From Neoarius graeffei (Eukaryota > Chordata > Actinopteri > Siluriformes > Ariidae), in the NCBI RefSeq assembly GCF_027579695.1, contig NC_083587.1:53761521-53825520 (forward strand): DNA of 64,000 nt, written 5' to 3'. The notes beneath the pieces are model-generated. The model saw only the letters and a list, made by a program, of their open reading frames with translations, was not told where the DNA came from and searched no databases. Shown here piece after piece: positions 45,601 to 56,400 of this stretch. Position 1 is the stretch's first letter, and each line of letters opens with the position of its first letter. The position numbers were made by a program, and so were the translations under genes.

Positions 45601-46626
45601 TTTAGTCTGTGTGTAGTTCTTATCTAGTGTTTACACTGTTTATATTGTCTGAGTGTTTAGTCTATGTCTTGTTCTTATCTAGTGTTTATATTGTCTGAGT
45701 GTTTAGTCTGTGTGTAGTTCTTATCTAGTGTTTACACTTTATATTGTCTGAGTGTTTAGTCTATGTCTTGTTCTTATCTAGTGTTTATACTGTCTGAGTG
45801 TTTAGTCTGTGTGTAGTTCTTATCTAGTGTTTATACTATTTATATTGTTTGAGTGTTTAGTCTGTGTGTAGTTCTTATCTAGTGTTTACACTTTATATTG
45901 TCTGAGTGTTTAGTCTATGTCTTGTTCTTATCTAGTGTTTATACTGTTTATATTGTCTGAGTGTTTAGTCTATGTCTAGTTCCTATCTAGAGTGTTTATA
46001 CTGTTTATATTGTTTGTTTTTTTCAATTATTCTATTTTTATTTATTGCATTGCCTGTTTGCACCGTGGGTCAGAGAGGACTGATATTTCATCTGTGCTGT
46101 ATGTCAGGCATGTATAGCATATTTGACAAAGTTGACTTGACTTAGTCTGTTAAACTTACCCACTGACTGACTGTAGATTTATTTCTGTTATTAATTATTC
46201 TTATTACCTTTAAATATTATTTTCTGAGAAGCTTGTGGTACCCCAGTGGCTTGTGCCAGAGTTTCTGACAGGTCTTTAAGTGTAGGTTCATTTCCATCCT
46301 GTCCTGTTAGTGTGATGTTGTGTTTGGAGCTTGCTGACAAACAAACAAACATGCATGCCATGGTTATACTGCATCTTCATCTCAGAATTAAATGCAAACA
46401 GTCTCTATGATGAAAACACTCAGTGAGCACAAACATAAGCACAAAACAAACTCGTTGCTAGTTAAGAAAGAGGTTTCATACTAATTAGCTAACTTCTGTT
46501 TTTCGGCTAACGAGTAAATCAGTGGAGAGATTTAAAAAAAAAAAACTGTCTTTAAGTGAAACATAAAAAGACAAAGTGTTTACCATGAGTAACCATCACT
46601 GTAATTGAACTTTCCGCCATCTCCAT
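39685..46626 (-). CDS. bag1: BAG family molecular chaperone regulator 1
   Basis: BAG1 is an Hsp70 nucleotide-exchange co-chaperone that binds the Hsp70 ATPase domain with its BAG helices and links it to the proteasome through a ubiquitin-like domain. Exons on the minus strand: 46626-46584, 46333-46208, 45038-44956, 42020-41907, 41812-41705, 39939-39877, 39774-39685. They give 208 residues (human short form 230). The ubiquitin-like part is [24 protein letters not shown] and GKSLKEM ... [10 protein letters not shown]. The BAG part is [53 protein letters not shown] and a final LALTE. The ATG at 46626 was chosen; MAES at 46620 is an alternative start. All donors are GT except exon 4, which appears to use AAT|GCATGT. 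The Ser-Glu-rich N-terminal repeats of long mammalian isoforms are absent. Confidence 0.92.
40082..40456 (+). mobile_element. SINE type I, full length
   Basis: A complete DANA-like copy with head TGGTGTAGTGGTTAGCGC and tail GATAATGAGATGAG. It is unique to the right arm, so it inserted after the inverted duplication. Confidence 0.85.
40482..41421 (+). mobile_element. hAT-like transposon copy, right arm, truncated
   Basis: It starts TAGGTCTGTGGAAGCTAAC and carries the SINE 40760-41121. It is cut off at about 41421, where Charlie-like hAT sequence (to about 41660, reverse of 23771) begins. Confidence 0.7.
40760..41121 (+). mobile_element. SINE type I inside the hAT copy, right arm
   Basis: Mirror of 36715-37040, in the same position within the host hAT element. 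Confidence 0.82.
42105..42442 (-). mobile_element. tRNA-headed SINE, type II tail
   Basis: The left end ACTTTATTCATCACACATGC is the type II tail and the right end is the tRNA head in reverse. It lies in intron 3 of BAG1. Confidence 0.8.
42932..44413 (-). mobile_element. Kolobok-like element with TTAA target duplication and THAP relic
   Basis: The termini AGCAGATACGCAGAACC and GGTTCTGCGTATATGCT are inverted, with TTAA directly outside both (42928-42931, 44414-44417). The empty site is reconstructed from the host LINE frame. TTAA duplications with THAP coding are characteristic of Kolobok transposons. CRE-type TGACGTCAC boxes lie toward both ends (43107, 44244). Confidence 0.68.
43791..44137 (-). 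pseudogene. THAP-domain relic
   Basis: The minus strand starts [18 protein letters not shown] with the first THAP Cys pair and then loses frame near 44040. In another frame it continues [20 protein letters not shown] with the Trp and the CxxH half of the zinc site. One or more indels separate the halves. The tail is rich in Lys (ENYKKRKV). Confidence 0.7.
45246..46015. repeat. Minisatellite in BAG1 intron 2
   Basis: About a dozen imperfect units of roughly 45-65 bp built on GTGTTTAGTCT, AGTTCTTATCTAGTG and TTTATACTGTTTATATTG are arrayed head to tail. Units vary by small deletions. Not CRISPR: no unique spacers, eukaryotic context. Confidence 0.9.
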
Positions 46627-46755
46627 AACACCAATAGCAACAAACCGGCAAAGACGCCGGATGTGACGTGGCCAGCAAGCACTGCTTGTCATCGTTTGTC
46701 CCACACTGCCACCCAGTGGACAACTCTGATATAAAAACTCCTTCACTGAACTCAA
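46627..46755 (-). promoter_or_regulatory. Proximal promoter / 5'UTR candidate of BAG1
   Basis: It is short and GC-richer, with a CRE/E-box overlap CACGTCACATCCGG on the minus strand, including an ETS-like CCGGATG on the plus strand, within 60 bp of the ATG. The Tc1 element at 46756 bounds it upstream. The transcription start is not determined. Confidence 0.45.
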
Positions 46756-48362
46756 CAGTGGTGCTTGAAAGTTTGTGAACCCTTTAGAATTTCCTCTATT
46801 CCTGAATAAATATGACCTAAAACATCATCAGATTTTCACACAAGTCCTAAAAGTAGATAAAGAGAACCCAGTTAAACAAATGAGACAAAAATATTATACT
46901 TGGTCATTTATTTATTGAGGAAAATGATCCAATATTACATATCTGTGAGTGGCAAAAGTATGTGAACCTTTGCTTTCAGTATCTGGTGTGACCCCCTTGT
47001 GCAGCAATAACTGCAACTAAACGTTTCTGGTAACTGTTGATCAGTCCTGCACACCGGCTTGGAGGAATTTTAGCCCGTTCCTCCGTACAGAACAGCTTCA
47101 ACTCTGGGATGTTGGTGGGTTTCCTCACATGAACTGCTCACTTCAGGTCCTTCCACAACATTTCCATTGGATTAAGGTCAGGACTTTGACTTGGCCATTC
47201 CAAAACATTCACTTTATTCTTCTTTAACCATCCTTTGGTAGAACGACTTGTCTGCTTAGGGTTGTTGTCTTGGTGCATGACCCACTTCTCTTGAGATTCA
47301 GTTCGTGGACGGAAAATGTCAACACCTTTTAGAATTCGCTGGTATAATTCAGAATTCATTGTTCCATCAATGATGGCAAGCCATCCTGGCCCAGATGCAG
47401 CAAAACAGGCCCAAACCATGATACTACCACCACCATGTTTCACAGATGGGATAAGGTTCTTATGCTAGAATGCAGTGTTTTCCTTTCTCCAAACATAACG
47501 CTTCTCATTTAAACCAAAAAGTTCTATTTTGGTCTCATCTGTCCACAAAACATTTTTCCAATAGCCTTCTGGTTTGTCCACATGATCTTTAGCAAACTGC
47601 AGACGAGCAGCAATGTTCTTTCTGGAGAGCAGTGTCTTTCTCCTTGCAACCCTGCCATGCACACCATTGTTGTTCACTGTTTTCCTGATGGTGGACTCAT
47701 GAACATTAACATTAGCCAATGTGAGAGAGGCCTTCAGTTGCTTAGAAGTTACCCTGGGGTCCTTTGTGACTTCGCCGACTATTACACGCCTTGCTCTTGG
47801 AGTGATCTTTGTTGGTCGACCACGCCTGGGGAGGGTAACAATGGTCTTGAATTTCCTCCATTTGTACACAATCTGTCTGACTGTGGATTGGTGGAGTCCA
47901 AACTCTTTAGAGATGGTTTTGTAACCTTTTCCAGCCTGATGAGCATCAACAGCACTTTTTCTGCGGTCCTCAGAAATCTCCTTTGTTCTTGCCATGATGC
48001 ACTTCCACAAACATGTGTTGTGAAAATCAGACTTTGATAGATCCCTGTTCTTTAAATAAAACAGGGTGCCCACTCACACCTGATTGTCATCCCATTGATT
48101 GAAAACACCTGACTCTAATTTCACCTTCAAATTAACTGCTAATCCTAGAGGTTCACATACTTTTGCCACTCACAGATATGTAATATTGGATCATTTTCCT
48201 CAATAAATAAATGACCAAGTATAACATTTTTGTCTCATTTGTTTAACTGGGTTCTCTTTATCTACTTTTAGGACTTGTGTGAAAATCTGATGATGTTTTG
48301 GGTCATATTTATGCAGGAATAGAGGAAATTCTAAAGGGTTCACAAACTTTCAAGCACCACTG
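46756..48362 (-). mobile_element. Tc1-like transposon, near full-length
   Basis: The 1607-bp element has about 210-bp terminal inverted repeats starting CAGTGGTGCTTGAAAG. TA follows the right end (48363); the left flank lacks it. The internal transposase is on the minus strand. The same family is at 58779-63755. Confidence 0.92.
46976..47995 (-). pseudogene. Tc1 transposase with two stop codons
   Basis: The frame is 340 codons from ATG ([10 protein letters not shown]). Bipartite HTH DNA-binding regions end at about residue 110 with the GRPTKIT hook. The DD34E catalytic residues are WTDETK, MHQDNN and NPMEMLW. TAG at 47465 (Gln in the sister copy) and TGA at 47138 (after WKDLK) disrupt it. 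The TGA is shared with the copy at 59505. Confidence 0.9.
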
Positions 48363-48945
48363 TATGTATGCTTTACTAGCATATCTTTTTCTCAGCAGCT
48401 CATAGCATAATGGTCCAGGTGAGTTAAAAATTAAAATCTCACATTTCTTAGTATCAAAAGGCACATATACATTACTTAATCAACACATATACCAACTTTC
48501 CAAGACCATACCACTCAGTTTTCAAGTTCTGCTTCGGAAAAAAAACACCTACCCCTAAGACTAACCTGAGAGACTAAGTCTGAAATTGTTTCCATGGAAA
48601 AAAGAAAAATTTAAATTTCTCTAATTTCTTAGTATGAAAAGGCACATCTACATCACCTTGTTAACATGTATACCAAGTTTCAAATCCATATCATGAATAG
48701 TTTTGGATATATGCTGCGAAAACGAACATTGCTCTTAGAAATTAAGTCAAAATCTATTTTTTTTATGTAAAATTTTGAAAAATATTTTTTTTCCAAAATC
48801 CAAAATAGCAAAATGCACCAGTTCACATGTTGCTTGATATGTATACAAAGTTTCATAAAGATATCATCAGCAGTTTTAAAGATATGGCCCAGAAACGAAA
48901 ACGTGCAGATGGAACCCGTTTCTATATTCATAATAATGGATCCTG
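48363..48945. other. Upstream of BAG1: AT-rich unclassified repeat, no gene
   Basis: A motif describing AAAGGCACAT...ATTAC with TACCAA.TTTC recurs at 48470-48500 and 48635-48680 and weakly near 48830. This looks like a diverged local repeat. No protein-like frame. Confidence 0.35.
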
Positions 48946-49562
48946 ACAGCATGTCCAGTGAGCGTTACTGATCTTTCTGGAATGTATAAAATATCAGTTA
49001 GGGTTATCAAATGTAGATGAGTTGCAACCATGTGATCAAAATGTGCTACGTCATGAGCGTCCGCCATGATGGTGGATATACAAAGCAGCTAAATTCTTCC
49101 ATGATATTACTGAGAAAGCTTTTGAATATCACCGGAGATAGAATGATCACTGCAAACATGAGCTATTTTGGTTTTAGCCTCTGTTAGATCAGCCCTGCTG
49201 GTGTTGTTCAGCCGTGCTCGTCTCCTCTCCATACTAAGCCTCAGAGTTTCCTTGCCCTCTTTCCGAATCACGGGCGGAATTCTAAAAAATAGGAACGTGC
49301 TAAGGTCACGAGTACTGTTGTGACCACAACCATACACAGCACAAAGATACGGCAGAGCTAAAAGAACACTTAAAGCAGTGGAAAAACAAAGAGTTGCACA
49401 CGCATGATTAGGATTTGTATGGAATGTCGCTTGACTCCGCATTTGTATATCCACCAACATGGCCGACATCTGGGTTTCTATTTTACTTTGACGTCACTTG
49501 CAAGTCAAGGATTAACAGTTTGCTGATTTGGGAACGACACTTGTTTTGAAACATAATAGACA
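48946..49562. mobile_element. THAP element, first tandem copy with + strand exon deleted
   Basis: It shares 5' (CATGTCCAGTGAGCGTTACT) and 3' (CTTGTTTTGAAACATAATAG) sequence with the next copy. It jumps from GGATATACAAAGCAGCTA to AATTCTTCCATG, so the + strand exon is missing. The minus-strand THAP exon is retained. Confidence 0.65.
49133..49469 (-). pseudogene. THAP-domain exon
   Basis: The frame gives LCAVYGCGHNSTRD, an Arg-rich helix (LSMERRRARLNN) and HVCSDHSISG, a C2-CH arrangement like 38586-38799 with Ser for Phe after CSDH. A GT donor follows (49132). The start codon is uncertain because an acceptor-like TTTTAG precedes CTCTGCCG. Confidence 0.62.
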
Positions 49563-49711
49563 TTCTGCATGTCCAGTGAGCGTTACTGATCTTTCTGGAA
49601 TGTATAAAATATCAGTTAGGGTTATCAAATATAGATGAGTTGCAACCATGTGATCAAAATGTGCTACGTCATGAGCGTCCGCCATGATGGTGGATATACA
49701 AAGCAGCTAGG

Positions 49712-49933
49712 ATGGCATCCTCTGAAAGCGTGTCTGTAAGCAATGCTGAATTTTCTCAGTATTACCACGATTTGAACAGTCGAGCAAAGATTCGATACAA
49801 AGAGAAGATGTGTGGTTCTGAGCCATATTATTTAAAAAAGTCAGACTTTTCTGAAGATAAGACGCTTCTACCGACCATCGAGTACCCAGACATCACGTTC
49901 TATCTAGTTTGGCTGCCGAAGAATCAAGTCTGA
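49712..49933 (+). pseudogene. SWIM/YqaJ-like first exon, short
   Basis: The 73-codon frame reads EFSQYYHDLNSRAKIRYKEK, EPYYLKKSDFSED and IEYPDITFYLV, then stops at TGA 49931. It aligns with the first half of the 37545 exon through PY, K.DFS and YPDI.FYLV. The second half (LKAYKSLESYN) is lost. Confidence 0.55.
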
Positions 49934-50154
49934 CCTTAGACGAAACATAGCCCATTTTCTGAGTGGGTGCCCAGTCTGGATTGTTTCGATTGTATAATTT
50001 TGCTGGCGCTCCTCAAAGCGAAATGGTAATAAACGTGTTAAAATTATAACGACTGAGTGAACCACGACAAGAGAATGCTCATTTTATAGCAAAATTCTAG
50101 CAGCATGAAATAAAATTCTTCCATGATATTACTGAGAAAGCTTTTGAATATCAC

Positions 50155-50425
50155 CAGAGATAGAATGATCACTGCAAACATGAGCTATTTTGGTTTTAGC
50201 CTCTGTTAGATCAGCCCTGCTGGTGTTGTTCAGCCATGCTCGTCTCCTCTCCGTACTAAGCCTCAGAGTTTCCTCGCCCTCTTTCCGAATCACGGGCGGA
50301 ATCCTAAAAAATAGGAACGTGCTAAGGTCACGAGTACTGTTGTGACCACAATCATACACAGCACAAAGATACGGCAGAGCTAAAAGAACACTTAAAGCAG
50401 TGGAAAAACAAAGAGAGTTGCACAC
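50155..50425 (-). pseudogene. THAP-domain exon, second copy
   Basis: Nearly identical to 49133-49469, differing at a few residues (YDCGHN for YGCGHN). Donor GTGATA at 50154. Confidence 0.62.
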
Positions 50426-50683
50426 GCATGACTAGGATTTGTATGGAATGTCGCTTGACTCCGCATTTGTATATCCACCAACATGGCCGACATCCGGGTT
50501 TCTATTTTACTTTGACGTCACTTGCAAGTCAAGGATTAACAGTTTGCTGATTTGGGAATGACACTTGTTTTGAAACATAATAGACTTTCTTACTCGAGCA
50601 CATTAGATAGAAGAAAGCAAGCTTGCCAGAAAATTCCACACACGTCTGGTTCAGGAATTCAATAAAGCTGTTCAGCAAATTAC

Positions 50684-50862
50684 ATGACAGGCATTTAACA
50701 GACGCTCTTATCCAGAGTGATGTACAACATACCCAGAGCAGCCTGAGAGGCAGTTGGGGGTTAGGTGCCTTGCTCAAGGGCACTTCAGCCATTCCTGGTG
50801 GTCCAGGGAATCAAACCAGCGACCTTTTGGTCCCAAAGCTGTTTCTCTAACCTTTAAGCCCC
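50684..50862 (-). mobile_element. SINE of the third family
   Basis: The + strand reads TTAACAGACGCTCTTATCC (tail side). At the right end is AAGCTGTTTCTCTAACC, a tRNA-like head matching in reverse 27665-27700. Confidence 0.65.
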
Positions 50863-51454
50863 GGTTATAAACTGGTATATTCTGTGAATGAAAAATGACT
50901 GAAAATGTTTTCCAAAAAGTTTCTGGTCGTCCACATTAAAGGGAGGAAGAAAACAAACAAACAAACAAAAACCTTCCTGTACAGACCACACCCCATATCT
51001 AGTTTAAATACAAATACTTGGAGCATACAGATAGTAACATTGTGTTATACTTCTACACTTTACACAGCAGCAGAGAAATGCAAAACGGACCACGTAAAAT
51101 GGATTTATTAAGTTAAATCTTTATTGGAATGCATATTTGTATTACGCACAAGACATAAATACAAAATAACACTGAATATCAGTCAATTTGGAAACTGTTT
51201 AATCATTTCACAATAAGCATGAAGATGCACAATTCAACACAAAGTAAAGCCCCTGTAGGTAAGCAATGGCTACACATGGAAGATTGATCCTGTGACTAAA
51301 AGAGGACTGCAAGTGTACAGACTTCCTGTAACGTACAGCATATATACATTATTCATGCTCTCTGGTAGCTCAAAGTGCTCTTATGAACATAAACACACTA
51401 CATCAACACAGACAATCGAGGCTTTTTATTTTTTGCCCACAATGTAGCAATGAC
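50863..51454 (-). other. Probable 3' flank of ATP6V1H
   Basis: Minus-strand AATAAA-type signals at about 51105 and 51121 would serve as distal polyadenylation signals if the 3'UTR spans the hAT insertion. Otherwise no feature is seen. Confidence 0.3.
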
Positions 51455-51696
51455 CAGAGGTGGACAGTAACGAAGTACATTTACTTGAGTACTGTACTTA
51501 AGTATACTTTTTGAGTATCTGTACTTTACCTGAGTATGATTTTTTGGCAACTTTTGACTTTAACTTCACTACACTTGAAAGACAAATATCGTACTTTTCC
51601 CTCCACTACATTTCTATCAAGGTGGTGACACTGAGACAGCCGATCAATAATCACTAGGGTCACATCACGTCCATAGACTGTATAAAATCAAGTTCA

Positions 51697-51927
51697 GTGA
51701 TTTCTCCGCAGCATTATTTAACACGATCAGATGATGGCAGAATGGAAGGAGGCGGTTCTTCTGGAGAATGCACGCACTCATGGCTTTACCTAGAACCCAT
51801 GTTGCAGTTTTCTGAAAGGAATAAAGAGTCGTTTTGTTTTAAATGTTTGCTTTGTTTGCCTAAAACGGAGCACATCACGGCCTACAAAAACTTGCCGTCT
51901 GACCTGCGGAAGCATATTGAGGTATAA
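51697..51927 (+). CDS. BED-type zinc-finger first exon of a hAT transposase (partial)
   Basis: The frame carries FCFKCLLCLPKTEHITAYKN followed by LPSDLRKHIEV, a Cys-x2-Cys...His layout of BED fingers. The next codon is a TAA after GGT. The catalytic and dimerisation regions are absent. Confidence 0.6.
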   Translation: MISPQHYLTRSDDGRMEGGGSSGECTHSWLYLEPMLQFSERNKESFCFKCLLCLPKTEHITAYKNLPSDLRKHIEV

Positions 51928-52206
51928 ACGTTTTATTCCAAGAGAAAGCTTGCAATGAAGTTGTCTGTGCTTTTCGAGCTAGCGATAACGTTGCAATAGC
52001 TATGCAATCTGGTTAGTCAAATGACTCTCTATGGATTTGCCCGCCAAGTTGCCATCGCCTTGTCCACGGCTAACGTTAACGCATAGCTAGTTAACTTGGA
52101 CACTGTTAGTTAGCATGTAAAAATGGAGTTACGCTAACATGAATAATGTTAACTTATCTGAAGTGCTTTCAGAAATATGTTTTAGCATAATCTTGCCAAA
52201 TAAACA

Positions 52207-52573
52207 TCCCATCCCATCATCTCTAGCCGCTTTATCCTTCTACAGGGTCGCAGGCAAGCTGGAGCCTATCCCAGCTGACTACGGGCGAAAGGCGGGGTAC
52301 ACCCTGGACAAGTCGCCAGGTCATCACAGGGCTGACACATAGAGACAGACAACCATTCACACTCACATCTACGGTCAATTTAGAGTCACCAGTTAACCTA
52401 ACCTGCATGTCTTTGGACTGTGGGGGAAACCGGAGCACCCGGAGGAAACCCACGCGGACACGGGGAGAACATGCAAATTCCACACAGAAAGGCCCTCGCC
52501 AGCCCCGGGGCTCAAACCCAGGACCTTCTTGCTGTGAGGCGACAGCGCTAACCACTACACCACCGTGCCGCCG
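52207..52573 (-). mobile_element. SINE type I nested in the hAT
   Basis: A full-length reverse copy flanked by GCCAAATAAAC-like sequence at both sides (52196, 52574), indicating a target duplication. Confidence 0.83.
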
Positions 52574-53461
52574 CCAAATAAACAGAATGTAGAAATGTCT
52601 CTTTTCTAGTAGCGTTAGCTACCCAATATGATTCTGAGTTTGAAAAGATTTTGCTAGCATGTCAGGTGGAGTTTCACTGACTAGCTAGCTTAACATTAAA
52701 CCACTATGATGGCACAGGCAGATTCATGTGCACATGAATACATACACTAATGCGTACATAACCCATGCGTACGCTCACACACAAGACCTGTGAGATGGAC
52801 AGTATTGTACTAGTCAGTCACAACAAATTATTGGCATTTTTTGTTTTGATGTCAGATGATGGTCTTGCATTTTTTTTGTCTTGCTTAAAGCAGTGTTGCT
52901 GCTGGGCAGTTATTAAGCTGGAGGTGTGGACCTGGGTTTTAATCAGGTTGGATTGTCATTTTTATTTTCTGAGCAAAATGCATTTACAGCTATTCCACGG
53001 TCTTCCTGATTAACATAGACATACATGTGTGCACACACTGCCAGAGCTGGGTCAGAACACGACCATGCTGCTTTGTGGAGGTGGGGAGGAGTGTTACAAT
53101 AAAAAAAAGAAAAAGACAGTGGTTCTTTTTCAGTTTAGTTGTGTTTCATTTTGTAACATTCGACTAGGTGTTTATTCTACAGGTTCTACAAGCAAGTCAG
53201 TAAATCCAGTCGGTTGCTTCAGAGGCGTTAGGTATTGTAAGTGTTGTGGCAATAATACAACCATGCGTTGACAGAAAATGTACTTTTAATACTTAAATAT
53301 TTTTAAAAGCAAGTATTTCAGTACTTTAACTTAAGTAAAAATTTGACTGGACAGCTTTCACTTGTATAGGAGTAACATTTGACCAGTGAAGTTGGGTACT
53401 TTGTCCACTTCTGGCAATGGCAGGCACAACATTCACTGATGCAAATACAAGTGCTGAGAGG

Positions 53462-56400
53462 TCAGCTGCGGGCGGCCACAGCCGGTGTGGGCTTCTCTGT
53501 GGACTGCAGCTATTTGCCCAGATGCTCCCTGCAAAACAAGACAATCATTAGAACCCTTTCACACCATTCCCTGTAGCTTCCAGTTTTATGGATTCCTTGA
53601 TTCGGCTGCAGGTATATAGTCAGGTGGCACAGCAAGCTTTTCAGCCACTTACTCTTTAAGAAGTTGCGAAGGGGAAAGAAGAAGAGAAGAAGAAAAAGAA
53701 GAAGGTCATTTGTACACTGACAAAGGGATGCTAATTATACTTTTACTTTCAAAAGCAGTTCATTGTGACCTGCATATAGCTGAACACACTACACACTGCA
53801 TCTATATCCGACTCACATTTCTGAATAATCCTTTATTCACATCGAAATGTTTTGTTCCAGGAAAGAATCCAGGCTGAAAAAAGGCCACTTTTGTAAGCAG
53901 GACACAATACCGTTCGGATTTCTTACTGTGTGAAACGGCTTCCTGTTTGAAAGCCATAAAAGCCTACCATCTTAAAATACAAAATATCCTTGCCTTCCAG
54001 TTCATTTTGTCTGTCACTAAGCAAATGATTCCATAACAATTAAATACATTTGTATTAAATGTTTTCATGCAGCATTTAATAAAAAAATGAATAAATGTGA
54101 AGTGTGTCCTGCACTACAAACGAACGCTGATACACTGATCCAGACAGGAACTTAAAAAAAACAAACAAACAGTGATTATACATTTTAATTTTATCCTACA
54201 GCTCTGTTGAATTCTCAAATCGGATCACAAGATATTGATTCATTTTCTATAACAGCAGATCGGATGGTAGTCCAGGTGTATATTAGTGTGCTTATACTAA
54301 TATGCTATTATTTCTATATTAAGACCTCATTGACAGGGACTTGTATGACAGACATTTCATATAATCTTTGCTAAATAACAAATCGAAGTAACATTTATGG
54401 AATTTATGGAAGGAGTCTCGACTGTCAGAACTTTGGAATGGTCAGTAAGATTTCCGTAAGTAAGATCTTAGATCAATGCGTTATTATTAAATCATGAACT
54501 AAAATACAGGTTTCTCTGAAGAGATGACCCATCAAACATCTACTGGACAAGGGCATAGCTAGGATTTTTCAAAGGGGGGGGGGGTGTCACACACTGACTG
54601 GCAGCCTGAGTACAACCCCAATTCCAAAAAAGTTGGGACAAAGTACAAATTGTAAATTAAAGCTGTTAGCGGCCTTGACGGGCCCTCGCACGTGTGGTTC
54701 CGCAACCCAGGACATCCTGCCACCCAACAAAACAGTCACATGTCATATATTCATCAAATGTTCAAAGGTGATGTGCATGCTGCAAATGCCATGACTGCTT
54801 GACGGATGAGAGATAGACAGACAAAGACTGTAAGTGTGTGTGTTTCTGTGGTGTGAAAATGTACATTTATATATGTACAAAACTATACGTGTCTCCTCCT
54901 GATCTCTATCTCATTCTGTAATCTTAAGTCATCTTAGCTTTCCTGTGTCTGCAGTGTGTGTACATGCAGAGTTTTCATATGTCTGCAACAAAATGCACAA
55001 TGATGGCAGGTCACTAACATATAGATTTAGGCACTGCCTAAAAGCAGAGCTCCCATCTGTTTCTGGGTTGTAGAATTTTCTTATATCCTAGCCAGTCTCT
55101 TTTGTTTTATTTCTTTACTGACTAGCACTGGCCACTAGGCGGTGTGTGTGACTGGTAATTACTAACACTGGCCACTAGGCGGTGTGTATGACTGGTAATT
55201 ACTAACACTGACCACTAGGCGGTGTGCATGACTGGTGGTACACATACTCGGACAAATCACAAAAAATTGACTAGATGGGTTTACCACTTTTTCTTAGGTA
55301 TTATCATACACTATTATTGTGTGTGCGTGTGTGTTTGTTTGTCAGAGGGAGAGAGAGAGAGCGAGAGAGAAAAAGTGTATGTGTGAAAGAGAGAGTGTGC
55401 TCATAGATGTTGCGTGTGCACGTGAGTGCATACTTGTGAGAGTGTGTGTGTATGCATAAATATGCATATGACTGTGTATGAGTGTGCACAGAATTGTATG
55501 TGTTATATCATCAGACTCATGACATCCAATATTTTGTAAAGTTTCAGATCAATCCATCAATGAATTGAACATTTTTCCCCATTTCCTGCTTGGCCAGATA
55601 GTGGCGCTGTGCTAGGCATCTGAATTACACATGTGAATATCATCACAATCATAATACACAATATTTTGTAAAGTGTCAGATCAATCAGTTAAGGCATTGC
55701 CAATTTCTGGCACATTTCCTGCTTGGCCAGGTGGTGGTGCTATAACAGGCAGGCCCATTGGGTGTCAGGTTATCATAATAATCATAAAATCTATTGAAGT
55801 AAGAAGTGTCTGACCATACAGTCAATGCACTGTGGCTTTCTGACACGTTTCCTGTTTATGTGGCAAGATATTAAAATCATAAGGCCATTTCAACATATTA
55901 CAAGATATCAAAAATCCCTTTGCAATTTAATATCAGCGACATATTGGCATCACATATAACAAATTTCACATGAATCTCATGAACCGTCTAGGAGGAGCAT
56001 GTTAAAATTCATCATGTGTCAAAACACACATATTCAAACCCCTATTCTTTCCTTGGCCAGTTGGTGGCGCTATACCAGACAGGCCCATAATGGCTAAAGA
56101 GTATCAGAATCATATTACAAGACATCAAGTTCAACATTCAGCAATATCTTGGCATATGTTATAATATTTCACCATATTACAACATATAAAAAATCTCTTA
56201 GCAATTCAACTTCAGCAATATCTTGGCATCATGTTTGCCAAGTTTGACATGAATTTGATGAACCGTCTAGGAGGAGTACATTAGAAATGACCATGTGTAA
56301 TTTCACTCCAAATGGCCTTATGACATCATCATTCCAAAGTTCTACCCATTCATTTCAATGGGAAATGGAAAAGGGGCGCTATGAAGTCCCTGGGCCATGC

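Larger units (their letters stand above)
49563..50582. mobile_element. THAP element, second tandem copy with both exons
   Basis: The unit is about 1.02 kb: left terminus, a + strand exon at 49712, then a minus-strand THAP exon at 50155-50425, then the right terminus. Inner terminal sequences GGTGGATATACAAA are inverted at both ends next to CCATGATGG / CCAACATGG. CRE-like boxes (CTACGTCATG, TGACGTCAC) flank. This is the same two-exon layout as 37396-38951. Confidence 0.65.
51455..53413 (+). mobile_element. hAT transposon, deleted, with BED exon
   Basis: The termini CAGAGGTGGACAGTAACG and CCACTTCTG are flanked by an 8-bp duplication (GCAATGAC at 51447, GCAATGGC at 53414, seven of eight matching). 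The AAGTA-rich subterminal pattern matches the terminus at 1260-1440. A SINE is nested at 52207-52573. It lies in the 3' flank or UTR of ATP6V1H, 48 bp past the stop codon of the full-length frame. Confidence 0.85.

Noticed and set aside
45246-46015. CRISPR-like array
   Set aside because: Tandem units are contiguous without unique spacers, in a vertebrate intron.
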